The notes beneath the pieces are model-generated. The model worked only from the letters and a program-made list of their open reading frames with translations. It did no database searches and had not been told where the DNA came from. A stretch of DNA of 64,000 nt from positions 1 through 64,000 of the forward strand of contig CAKQGN010000006.1 of assembly GCA_934233745.1 (NCBI GenBank), written 5' to 3'. The position numbers were made by a program, and so were the translations under genes. Positions within the stretch are counted from its first letter, which is position 1. Each line of letters begins with the position of its first letter. This DNA comes from an uncultured Clostridia bacterium. GTDB lineage: Bacteria > Bacillota > Clostridia > Christensenellales > CAG-917. Below are positions 51,460 through 59,796 of this stretch, in pieces.

Positions 51460-51957
51460 TCAGTTATTTTCGATTCTGTTGTTTATGGTTTCATCAATCA
51501 ATGCAACCATATACTCGTCGGGGGTAAACAACAACCTTCTTGTTTGATTGTCTACCTCAAACACAATTTGCCATACTCCTCTGTCAAACGCATTATCGGC
51601 GCAAAGCAAGTCGCTTTTTTCATTATACATATCTGTCATGATTTCAAAGCGTTTTGCGTCTTTGAAAAGCAAGTCAAGATATACCCTTTGTCTGTTTACG
51701 ACGTCTTTTGATATGATACGCAGTCTTGATTTTGAAAACTCATACGAATACTCTTTTGCGGTTTTGTTGTAAAAATGCAGCAAAATGCCGCCGCAGCCTG
51801 CCAATAGGGCAAATCCGAACATAAACCACCAACTGTAAAACGCCGACAGTAATACAAAGCCGAAAGACGCAAGGATACATCCGATTCCCGCCCACTGCAT
51901 CGATTTTGATTTTTTTCTCACTTCGACATCAATCGATTGAATATATTGATCGGTCAT
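51460..51957 (-). CDS. Small membrane protein with a PH-like soluble part
   Basis: A 165-residue protein. A short polar N-terminus is followed by two hydrophobic segments (residues about 20-61) and a beta-rich cytosolic part rich in charged residues (YLDLLFKDAKRFEIMTD, VFEVDNQTRRLLFTPDEYM). The pattern of two spans plus a bacterial PH-like domain is common in Clostridia hypothetical proteins. It is tightly linked to mutS2 (1-base gap). Function unknown. Confidence 0.8.
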   Translation of the reverse strand: MTDQYIQSIDVEVRKKSKSMQWAGIGCILASFGFVLLSAFYSWWFMFGFALLAGCGGILLHFYNKTAKEYSYEFSKSRLRIISKDVVNRQRVYLDLLFKDAKRFEIMTDMYNEKSDLLCADNAFDRGVWQIVFEVDNQTRRLLFTPDEYMVALIDETINNRIENN

Positions 51958-51958
51958 C

Positions 51959-54007
51959 TCATTTCACCTTATAAAAATCGTCTTTTTTGACTTTTGTTGT
52001 AAGTTTTCCAAAAGCAATGACAGCCTCGCCTCTTTGATTTACAGACATGAGTTTCCCTTTCTTTTGCAATGATTTGACAAAAACGTTGTCGCCGATTTTG
52101 AGCGGCGAATCGTCTTTTACATCCTCGACAACTGCTTCTTTTTCATATTCGGCAGACATGTTTTCGAGTTGTTTTTTCAACTTTCTGGCCTCAAACAAAT
52201 CCTTATCTTCAACATCCGGTTTGTTGAGGATTTCTTTGATTTGATCAAGAATGTCGTTTGCCTCTTCGACGCTGTTTTCAATAAGACGCTTTGTTTCTTT
52301 TCGTATGCTTTCGTCGAGTTTTTCTCTCTTTTCTTCGATACGTTTTTTCTCGGTTTCGGCGTCTTTTAACGCTTTTGCGGCGTTTTCTCTGTCGATTGAA
52401 GCCTCGTTGACAAGCTCCGCAGCTTTCATACGAGTTTTTTCGGCTGCGGTCAAAACATTGTCGAATTGGCGTTTTTCGACTGAAATTTTGCTCTTTGCGT
52501 TGTCGACGATCTCGTCAGGCAATCCGAGTTTTTTTGCGATTGCCAAAGCGTTTGACGAGCCGATTGCGCCCATCACAAGTTTATATGTCGGGCAAAACGT
52601 GTTGCTGTCAAATTCCATAGAAGCGGCAACGACGCCCTTTGTGACAAGCGAAAACTCTTTCAGGTCGTTGAAGTGTGACGTAATAAACGATTTTGCGCCG
52701 ACTTTGAGCAAGTATTCGGCAATACTCACCGCAAGCGCCGCTCCTTCGCCGGGGTCGGTTCCCGCCCCGAGTTCGTCAAACAAAACAAGCGATTTGTCCG
52801 TGACTACATTCAATATTACGATTGTGTTTTTGATGTGCGATGAGAATGTAGACAAACTTTGCTCAATGCTTTGCTCGTCGCCTATATCGCTGTAAACGCC
52901 GTCAAATATCGATAAATCTGCACTTTTTGCAGGGATAAACAAACCGCTCATAGCCATAAGCGTAAATAGCCCTACAAGTTTGAGAGTAACGGTTTTTCCG
53001 CCTGTATTCGGACCGGTAATAAGCAACATTTTCTCGTCTTTTTCAAGAGCAAGCGAAACGGGAACGACTTTTTTGCCGTCAATAAGAGGATGCCTGCCCG
53101 CCTTTATACGAATAATCCCCTCCTCATTAAGTTCGGGTTTTGTCGCTTTATACTCTCGTGCAAGTTGTGCTTTTGCAAACACCATATCCATATCGACAAC
53201 GGTGTTATAACTGTACGTTATACCGTCGGCGCAACTTTCGATTTGATTGGAAAAATTGCGCAAAATCTTTTCGATTTCAAGTTGCTCGTTGACAAGTTCG
53301 ACTTTGAGTTCGTTGTTTAGCTCGACGATTTGCATCGGCTCGACAAAGAGCGTAGAGCCCGAAGCGGACTGGTCGTGGACAAGCCCCGGAATAGTGCCTT
53401 TGCAGTCGCTTTTGACAGGTATGACGTATCGATCGCCTCTGACTGTGATGATATTGTCTTGCAAATACTTAGAATATTGCGGCGAGGTGATGAACAGTTG
53501 AAGTTTGCTTCTGACGTTGTCGTTGAGCTTGCGGATGCGAATGCGTATTGCCCTAAGCTCCCCCGATGCGTTGTCGGCTACTTCCGTTTCGCTCAAAAAC
53601 GCGTCAAATATCTTTTTTTCAAGAGTTTCGTTTTCAAACAGTCCCATTGCCATATCGGTAAGGATGGGACAATCTTTCACCTTGTCTATGGTATATTTGA
53701 GCCTTCTTGAAACACGCAAAGACCTTCCGACCTTCATTATGTCGGGGATTGCCAGCGTTGCGCCTTTTTTTGCTTTGACAAGTATATCCCCGATGTCGTC
53801 GACGGCAAAAGACGGAGAAAGCGAATATTCAAAAAGCACTTTATCTGCTTCCGCCGTTTCGTCAAGCGCATACGTCGCATCGGCGATTTTCTCGTACGGG
53901 ACAAGCATTCTTGCCTTCTGCTTTCCACCCTGTGACTGAGCAAAAGCGGCAAGCCTGTCGAGTATTTTGGGATATTCGAGTGTTGTCAGACTTTTTTGAT
54001 CGAACAT
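51959..54007 (-). CDS. mutS2: MutS2/RqcU-family ATPase lacking the Smr domain
   Basis: A 682-residue protein; Bacillus MutS2 has 785. Seen: core (about 1-310), Walker A GPNTGGKT (332-339), VLFDELGAGTDPGEGAALA (Walker B), a coiled coil (about 500-620), and a KOW-like beta domain at the end (GDNVFVKSLQKKGKLMSV). The C-terminal Smr domain is missing: no LDLRG or HGxGxG is present, and the next gene starts one base after the stop. In Bacillus this protein senses collided ribosomes and promotes splitting. Confidence 0.92.
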   Translation of the reverse strand: MFDQKSLTTLEYPKILDRLAAFAQSQGGKQKARMLVPYEKIADATYALDETAEADKVLFEYSLSPSFAVDDIGDILVKAKKGATLAIPDIMKVGRSLRVSRRLKYTIDKVKDCPILTDMAMGLFENETLEKKIFDAFLSETEVADNASGELRAIRIRIRKLNDNVRSKLQLFITSPQYSKYLQDNIITVRGDRYVIPVKSDCKGTIPGLVHDQSASGSTLFVEPMQIVELNNELKVELVNEQLEIEKILRNFSNQIESCADGITYSYNTVVDMDMVFAKAQLAREYKATKPELNEEGIIRIKAGRHPLIDGKKVVPVSLALEKDEKMLLITGPNTGGKTVTLKLVGLFTLMAMSGLFIPAKSADLSIFDGVYSDIGDEQSIEQSLSTFSSHIKNTIVILNVVTDKSLVLFDELGAGTDPGEGAALAVSIAEYLLKVGAKSFITSHFNDLKEFSLVTKGVVAASMEFDSNTFCPTYKLVMGAIGSSNALAIAKKLGLPDEIVDNAKSKISVEKRQFDNVLTAAEKTRMKAAELVNEASIDRENAAKALKDAETEKKRIEEKREKLDESIRKETKRLIENSVEEANDILDQIKEILNKPDVEDKDLFEARKLKKQLENMSAEYEKEAVVEDVKDDSPLKIGDNVFVKSLQKKGKLMSVNQRGEAVIAFGKLTTKVKKDDFYKVK

Positions 54008-54033
54008 TGTTTTTTTTGCGTTCTGTCCATCGC

Positions 54034-54098
54034 CGCAACAAATTGTGTTGCGACATAAGGTTTTTATCGCAAAGAAACGATTTTTCGTTTGCTTTGCG
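54034..54098. other. Two hairpins in the pheT-mutS2 spacer
   Basis: CGCAACA/TGTTGCG (54034-54052) and CGCAAAG-A-AACG/CGTT-TG-CTTTGCG (54068-54098). Neither has a T-run on the minus strand, so read-through with processing seems likelier than termination. Confidence 0.5.
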
Positions 54099-54101
54099 GA
54101 A

Positions 54102-56501
54102 TTATCTGATTTTTGCGCCTGCTTTTCGTTTCAAAGCGGACAAAATCCTTGCCATTTCGGTTGCTATTTCCTCATCGGTGAGCGTGCGTTCGAGGGATGA
54201 GAAGGAAAAACTCATTGCAACGCTCTTTTTGTTTTTGCCGAGTTGGTCGCTCTTGTATTCGTCAAACACGTTAACATCGTCAAGGAATCTGATTTTTGCG
54301 CCTTTAACCGCGTCTACGAGATCTTGCGCAAGCACATCGTCATTTACAACCACGGCGAGATCCCTGTCGATATTCGGGAATTTTCCGAAAGGTTCGCACT
54401 TGCTCTTTTCAAGACATTTTTTGTCAAAAATCTTGTCGATAGAAATCTCCGCAACGTATACGCGAGTGTTGTCGATTCCGTAATTCTTTTGAACGTCGGG
54501 ATGCAATTCGCCAAGATAGCCTACACTGTTTCCGTTTACAAAAACTTCTGCGCTTCTGCCGGGATGCAAGAAAGGTTTGCTTGCGCGAGCGTATTTTGCG
54601 TCTATATGCAGTGTCCTGAAAACTTGTTCAACTGTGCCTTTAAGCTCAAAGAAGTCGGCGCCGTCGCCGTATTCGCCTATACAAAGCCTGCTCTCCTCGT
54701 CAGGCAATTCTTCAAGAGGCAAACTCTTTGGCAAATATACGTTTGCAACCTCAAACAGTCTTGCGCTCTTGTTGAAGTGCGTTGCGTTGTAAACCATTGT
54801 TTCTATCATGCTGTGAACAAGGGTTGTGCGCATTACGCTGAGTGCTTCTCCGAGCGGATTTTTTAGGCGAATCGCATCTGTTGCCTTGTCATTTTCGTCA
54901 AGATTCAAAAGAGATACGAACTTCGGCGAGGTGAACGAGTATGTTACGCTCTCCATAAGACCGCATGCCATAAGAGTGTCTTTGACAATATTGACAAACT
55001 TGTTTTTGTCGGGAAGACCGCCCTCTGCAAGCCCCGCAAACTCGAAGAGAGTTGGCTTTATATGAGAGTAACCGTACACTCGGATAAACTCTTCGGCAAT
55101 GTCGTTGACTCCGACTATGTCTTCTCTGTCCTCTTTTACAAGCGCGACAAGTTGTTTGCCCTCGTCTTTTACTTGTATACCGAGCCTTGCAAGTATGGAA
55201 ACAAGCGTGTTTTTCGGCACTTTACAGCCGAGAATTTCGGATAATTTCTTTGTGGTGAACGGTATTTCACGCAAGGTTTGATAATCGACTTTTACATCGA
55301 TAAGACCGTTTACGATATCGCCCGAACCGCTTTGATAAACAAGCGTCAAAGCTCGTTTGATGCCGTATTCCTGCGACGCGAAGTCAATGCCTTTTTCAAA
55401 TCTTGCGGAGCTGTCCGAGCGCAAATTGAGCGCACGCGACGTGCGACGCACGTTATCTCTCGCAAATTTTGCCGCTTCGAAAACGACTTCGCGGGTATCT
55501 GCTTGTATTCCGCTGTTTGCGCCGCCCATTATGCCCGCAACGGCAACAGGTCTGTCGCTGTCGCAAATGACAAGCATACTGTCCGAAAGTTTGTTTTCTT
55601 TGCCGTCCAGCGTGACGATAATCTCGTCCTGCTTTGCGTTGCGAACGACGATTTTATTGCCCGTAAGCTCTCTCTTGTCAAAGGAGTGCATAGGTTGACC
55701 GATTTCGATAAGAACATAGTTTGTGATGTCAACGATGTTGTTTATCGGGCGGATTCCTACCGCTCTCAACCTTGATTTTATCTTTTGCGACGACGGGAAT
55801 ATTTTGATATTCTTCACGCCTGCAGCCATATATCTCGGGCAAAGCTCGTGATTTTGCACCTCTACGCTCACCATATCCGAAACATTAGTATCGGGCAAGG
55901 TTACTTTATAATCTATTACGGGTTCTCTGCAATCGGTTTTCAGCGCAACGGCAACCTCTTTTGCCATTTTGTAAATACTGTTGCAGTCGGGACGATTGGC
56001 AGTGACGCTCACGTCGAGGATAACGTCGTCGTGACCGAGTGCTTTGAGTGCGTTTTGACCAAGCTCCGTGCCTGCTTCAAAGCGAATTATATCGCCTGTT
56101 TTTTGGTTTTGGACGTCATCTTCCGTCAAGCCGACTTCCTCCAGACCGCAAAGCATGCCCTCGCTGACAACACCGCGAAGTTCGCCCTTGACAATGTTAT
56201 GTCCGTCTGCAAGGCGCGCTCCGTCAAGCGCAACGGCAATTGTTTCGCCCCCTACAACGGGAACGTTTGTGACAACCTGAATGGTTTTTGAGCCGATGTC
56301 GATTTGAGTGACTCTCAATCTGTCCGCATTGGGATGCTGCTCGACCTTTACGATTTTGCCGACGACAACGTTTGTTGCCTGTTGTTCTTGATAAATAATA
56401 TCTTCCACTTCAAAACCGATTCCGACAAGTTTTTTTGCGAGAGTCGGGATTGAAACGTTTATGTCCACATAGTCTTTAAGCCAGGAAATAGGTACTAACA
56501 T
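54102..56501 (-). CDS. pheT: Phenylalanine-tRNA ligase beta subunit
   Basis: A 799-residue subunit of the alpha2-beta2 PheRS. Order: tRNA-binding OB domain (about 40-150), B3/B4 editing domain, B5, catalytic-like core and C-terminal ferredoxin-fold anticodon-binding domain. Seen: VVGKIVKVEQHPNADRLRV and TANRPDCNSIYKMAKEVA. Length matches the Bacillus protein (804). Follows pheS by 12 bases. Confidence 0.97.
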   Translation of the reverse strand: MLVPISWLKDYVDINVSIPTLAKKLVGIGFEVEDIIYQEQQATNVVVGKIVKVEQHPNADRLRVTQIDIGSKTIQVVTNVPVVGGETIAVALDGARLADGHNIVKGELRGVVSEGMLCGLEEVGLTEDDVQNQKTGDIIRFEAGTELGQNALKALGHDDVILDVSVTANRPDCNSIYKMAKEVAVALKTDCREPVIDYKVTLPDTNVSDMVSVEVQNHELCPRYMAAGVKNIKIFPSSQKIKSRLRAVGIRPINNIVDITNYVLIEIGQPMHSFDKRELTGNKIVVRNAKQDEIIVTLDGKENKLSDSMLVICDSDRPVAVAGIMGGANSGIQADTREVVFEAAKFARDNVRRTSRALNLRSDSSARFEKGIDFASQEYGIKRALTLVYQSGSGDIVNGLIDVKVDYQTLREIPFTTKKLSEILGCKVPKNTLVSILARLGIQVKDEGKQLVALVKEDREDIVGVNDIAEEFIRVYGYSHIKPTLFEFAGLAEGGLPDKNKFVNIVKDTLMACGLMESVTYSFTSPKFVSLLNLDENDKATDAIRLKNPLGEALSVMRTTLVHSMIETMVYNATHFNKSARLFEVANVYLPKSLPLEELPDEESRLCIGEYGDGADFFELKGTVEQVFRTLHIDAKYARASKPFLHPGRSAEVFVNGNSVGYLGELHPDVQKNYGIDNTRVYVAEISIDKIFDKKCLEKSKCEPFGKFPNIDRDLAVVVNDDVLAQDLVDAVKGAKIRFLDDVNVFDEYKSDQLGKNKKSVAMSFSFSSLERTLTDEEIATEMARILSALKRKAGAKIR

Positions 56502-56513
56502 ATTTGCGCCTCC

Positions 56514-57533
56514 TCAGTTGAATTGCTTAAGAAAACGCACGTCGTTTTCATAGAGCATTTTGATGTTCGGGATGCCGTATTTTATCATGGCGATACGGTC
56601 GATGCCGAATCCGAACGCAAATCCGCCGTATTCTTTGCTGTCTATTCCGCACATATCCAGAACATGCGGATTGACGATACCCGCGCCGAGAATTTCAACC
56701 CATCCCGTGCCTTTGCATACTCTGCAACCTTTTCCGTGGCACATCGAGCAAGTTACGTCAACCTCAACCGACGGCTCGGTAAACGGAAAGTACGACGGAC
56801 GAAGCCTGACTTTGGTGTCTTTTGAAAAGAGTTTTTCTGCAAAGGTTTGCAAGCACCCCTGCAAATCGCCCATGGTGATATGTTTGTCGATTGCAAGCCC
56901 CTCGAATTGATTGAAAATAGGACTGTGGGACGCGTCGTCGTCGCTTCTGTACACCTTGCCCGGCGAGATTATACGTATAGGCGGCGCACCTGCCTGCATA
57001 ACGCGCGCTTGAACCGCTGAGGTTTGGGTGCGTAGTACGATATTGTCATTGATATAAAACGTATCCTGCATATCCCTTGCCGGATGGTCTTTCGGCACGT
57101 TGAGAAGCTGAAAGTTATAAAGGTCGCTTTCTATTTCAGGTCCTTCGACAACGGAAAATCCCATGCCCGAAAATATGTCTACAAGCTCTCTGGTGATCAG
57201 CGTGAGCGGATGCAAAGTCCCGAGATTTTCACGATTCGAGGGCAAAGTAACGTCGATTTCTTCCGCTTTCAGACGAGCAAGTTTTTCTTGTTCTTCGACA
57301 AGTTGCGTCTTTTGGTTGAGAACACTCTCCACCGCCGTGCGCAATTCATTGACGAGTTTGCCCATGAAAGGGCGTTCTTCCTTCGGCACGTTTGCCATAT
57401 CTCTCATAAGGAGAGAAATTTCGCCGCTTTTGCCGAGATACTTCACTCTGACGTCGTTGAGATCCTGCGACGTTTGAGCTTTCTCGATCATGTCGAGTGC
57501 GGCGTTTTTGATAGCGTCCATTTTTTCTTTCAT
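56514..57533 (-). CDS. pheS: Phenylalanine-tRNA ligase alpha subunit
   Basis: A 339-residue catalytic subunit. Seen: N-terminal coiled coil (1-90), then class II motifs with TLHPLTLITRELVDIF, RTQTSAVQARVM, FNQFEGLAIDKHIT and a C-terminal GFAFGFGIDRIAMIKYGI. Start ATG 57533 with AGGAG SD; a frame to 57557 adds 8 residues without an SD. No T-box leader is recognisable upstream. Confidence 0.97.
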   Translation of the reverse strand: MKEKMDAIKNAALDMIEKAQTSQDLNDVRVKYLGKSGEISLLMRDMANVPKEERPFMGKLVNELRTAVESVLNQKTQLVEEQEKLARLKAEEIDVTLPSNRENLGTLHPLTLITRELVDIFSGMGFSVVEGPEIESDLYNFQLLNVPKDHPARDMQDTFYINDNIVLRTQTSAVQARVMQAGAPPIRIISPGKVYRSDDDASHSPIFNQFEGLAIDKHITMGDLQGCLQTFAEKLFSKDTKVRLRPSYFPFTEPSVEVDVTCSMCHGKGCRVCKGTGWVEILGAGIVNPHVLDMCGIDSKEYGGFAFGFGIDRIAMIKYGIPNIKMLYENDVRFLKQFN

Positions 57534-57849
57534 AAAAACTCCTAAAAATGCACGCATGCGTATATACGCGTGCGATAATTATCCTTAAAATAATATCAAT
57601 ATAACATCGATAAGTCAACAAATTGTGCCAAAACCGATTAAAAAGCTAAAAAGACAACGATTTTCGCTGTTTATGTCTGTTGATTTCAGATAAAAAGTTT
57701 TACACTCGACATTAAGATTGGAACAAAATACAATAACCCCGAGAAATGAGATGCGCACAGCTATTGCATGCGATTTCGGCGGACGCAAGTCTTACGACGC
57801 TCATTTCTTTTTTTTATAAAATTATGTTCTCAATTGCTTGTTTCGTCTT
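57534..57849. other. Spacer upstream of pheS with a T-tailed hairpin on the plus strand
   Basis: AGAAATGAG (57742-57750) and CTCATTTCT (57800-57808) are 9-base inverted arms around a 49-base core with further partial pairing, and eight T follow on the plus strand (57808-57815). No annotated plus-strand gene ends here, and no T-box motif is found on the minus strand. The rest is AT-rich, with nothing else seen. Confidence 0.5.
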
Positions 57850-59232
57850 TTATTTTTTTACTATGACAGTCACATCAATCGGTTTGTCGGACAGTTTTAT
57901 AAATTTTGTTCCTTCGATATTTGTGTTTCCCAAATAAACCTTAGTATCGTCGCCGCGCTTGAGATGCATCGAGTGATTTATACCGTTATTTTCAAAAACC
58001 ACATCCGCTTTGACAATATTGCGTGGCAAGTGCGGACAAACTCTTAAAACATTGCCCGATGTCGATATACCGAAATTTAGGTTTTCAAATTTATAGATTG
58101 GCTCAAAACTATTCTCAAAATCAATAATTTTTGAAATACTTTTGTTGGTTATGTTTTTTTTACAGCCAAAAAATATGCTCATAAAAAAATCCGAATTCAG
58201 AGCCGCCGCAAGCATTGATATATCTTTTTTATGAGTGATTATACACACGGCTGTCGACAACACGCTGATTTTTTTGACCTTATTATGCCCTGCCGACGCA
58301 CTCTGCATATATTTTTCAAGGCGAATGGCATACATAAATTCATCGAGGTTTTCTTTGTCGCTCAGTTTGCTCGCAAGCGATAAAAATGCGTATTTTTCTT
58401 TTTCGCTCGCACTCTCAAAACTTTCAAATTTATCGTATATTTCAAGCGGCGTATAATATCTCGAAAAATCGAAGTGCAGAACGCTTTGTATGCTGTCCGA
58501 CAGATGCGCAAAAGTTGCATACAATCCGTCAATGACTCCGTCAAGACTTCCCTTGTTCGATTTTGTGTAATTTGCCTCAATCATACAAAGCTCCAAAAAC
58601 AATTTGGACTTTGAATAACTCTTATATTTTTTGTTGCTTTGCACAAATTCGCTGTCACGCACATATTTTCTTGCGATTTTTGATACTTTTGCGATTGTAT
58701 TTAAGTTTTCAAGAACAAAGTAGGTTTTTTCAAGTATTGCATACAAAAACGCTTCTTTCATTGTGGAAATTTCACAAAAAGTAAGCGTTTTGAATCTATT
58801 TTGTTCGTTGACGAGCGTCCTGACTCTGTCTTCGGTAAAAATCCAATTCGCCGACGACAAACAAAGTTTTGCAACGGATACGTTTCTCGGCTGACAGTTT
58901 ACACTCGGATTGTCGCAAAGTTTGGCAAAGTCGATTTTCAGAAGCACATCGATTGTTTGCCGGTCATCGCAAAAATCCGAAAACAATCCCTTATATTTTT
59001 TTTGTTTGAGCAAAAACAGCAACAATTTTATATGTCGTTTGTAATATGCGTCTTTTATACTGCTCCCCTTTGATGGCGTTTGCATATCAAAAACAAATGC
59101 CTTGCATTTTTCAAGGTATTCGGTATCTTTTAGCGTAGAAAAACACCCTTCTTGCGGTCTTTTTTTGACAAGCAGGTATCCTATCAAAAACACCGATACA
59201 ACGATTGCGGTAAGTATATAAGCCATGCACAT
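57850..59232 (-). CDS. Membrane-anchored protein resembling the ends of NdvB-type glucan synthase
   Basis: A 460-residue protein with one N-terminal membrane segment (about 4-22). Residues 115-180 (PRNVSVAKLCLSSANW, RFKTLTFCEISTMKEAFLYAI) follow the pattern of the helical region ahead of the GT84 domain in cyclic beta-1,2-glucan synthases. Residues 383-460 (NVLRVCPHLPRN, GTKFIKLSDKP) follow the GH94 C-terminal tail. The glycosyltransferase and phosphorylase catalytic domains, over 1,500 residues, are missing. The family call is from pattern memory only. No SD; ATG 59226 is an alternative. Divergent from rnpB. Confidence 0.6.
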   Translation of the reverse strand: MCMAYILTAIVVSVFLIGYLLVKKRPQEGCFSTLKDTEYLEKCKAFVFDMQTPSKGSSIKDAYYKRHIKLLLFLLKQKKYKGLFSDFCDDRQTIDVLLKIDFAKLCDNPSVNCQPRNVSVAKLCLSSANWIFTEDRVRTLVNEQNRFKTLTFCEISTMKEAFLYAILEKTYFVLENLNTIAKVSKIARKYVRDSEFVQSNKKYKSYSKSKLFLELCMIEANYTKSNKGSLDGVIDGLYATFAHLSDSIQSVLHFDFSRYYTPLEIYDKFESFESASEKEKYAFLSLASKLSDKENLDEFMYAIRLEKYMQSASAGHNKVKKISVLSTAVCIITHKKDISMLAAALNSDFFMSIFFGCKKNITNKSISKIIDFENSFEPIYKFENLNFGISTSGNVLRVCPHLPRNIVKADVVFENNGINHSMHLKRGDDTKVYLGNTNIEGTKFIKLSDKPIDVTVIVKK

Positions 59233-59240
59233 ATTATTGA

Positions 59241-59290
59241 CAATCGATATTAAAAATATTATTAGAATAACTAATTTTTGAAATCGATTG
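59241..59290. promoter_or_regulatory. Inverted repeat between divergent NdvB-like gene and rnpB
   Basis: CAATCGAT (59241-59248) and ATCGATTG (59283-59290) are perfect 8-base inverted arms, 34 bases apart, flanking the divergent promoter region. Possible operator or chance. Confidence 0.35.
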
Positions 59291-59316
59291 CAAATTTTTG
59301 CGGTTTGTGTTTTAAT
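59288..59316 (+). promoter_or_regulatory. rnpB promoter
   Basis: TTGCAA (59288-59293), 17 bases, TTTAAT (59311-59316). The predicted start, 59322, falls at the first base of the P1 stem of RNase P RNA. Confidence 0.75.
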
Positions 59317-59320
59317 TTTA

Positions 59321-59645
59321 GTGCGAGTTAGCCGGACGGTCGCATGAAATATTTGAGGAAAGTCCGAGCATCACAGGGCACGGGTGCCGGGTAACTCCCG
59401 GTGAAGGCGACTTCAAGGACAGTGCAACAGAAAAATACCGCCGCTTTTGCGGTAAGGATGGAAAGGCGAGGTAAGAGCTCACCCGCAATTTGGCGACAAT
59501 GCGCGATGTAAACCCCACTCGATGCAAGATCGGGAGCATAAAAAGCGGCCCGCAAAGCTCCCCATATCGCTTGAGGCGTGCAGAAATGTACGTCCTAGAT
59601 AGATGACCGTTCAAGACAGAACTCGGCTTACAGACTATCTCGCAC
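59321..59645 (+). ncRNA. rnpB: RNase P RNA (type A)
   Basis: The catalytic RNA for tRNA 5' maturation. Seen: P1 arms GTGCGAG (59321-59327) and CTCGCAC (59639-59645), the conserved GAGGAAAGTCCG and ACAGGGCA, AGTGCAACAGAAA, GGTAAGAGCTCACC, and the 3' signature CAGAACTCGGCTTACAGAC. Layout is the ancestral type A of Clostridia, not the type B of Bacillus. Confidence 0.97.
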
Positions 59646-59682
59646 ATGAAAAAAGAAGGCGCATGAGCCTTCTTTTTTCATG
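59645..59682 (+). terminator. rnpB terminator
   Basis: A perfect 16-bp stem (AAAAAAGAAGGC core) with a six-base loop, T-run inside the 3' arm. Starts with the last base of rnpB. Confidence 0.9.
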
Positions 59683-59796
59683 TATTCGGCTTATAAGATA
59701 ACAAACTGATTTTTCAATGTATTCTTATTTTTCGCCGTATTAAAGTATCAAGAACGGTACGTTGAGCAAATCATATGATTACGTTTTTTCTTCCCG

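Noticed and set aside
57534..57849. T-box leader of pheST
   Set aside because: No T-box (TGGNACCGCG-like) sequence or specifier loop is readable on the minus strand.
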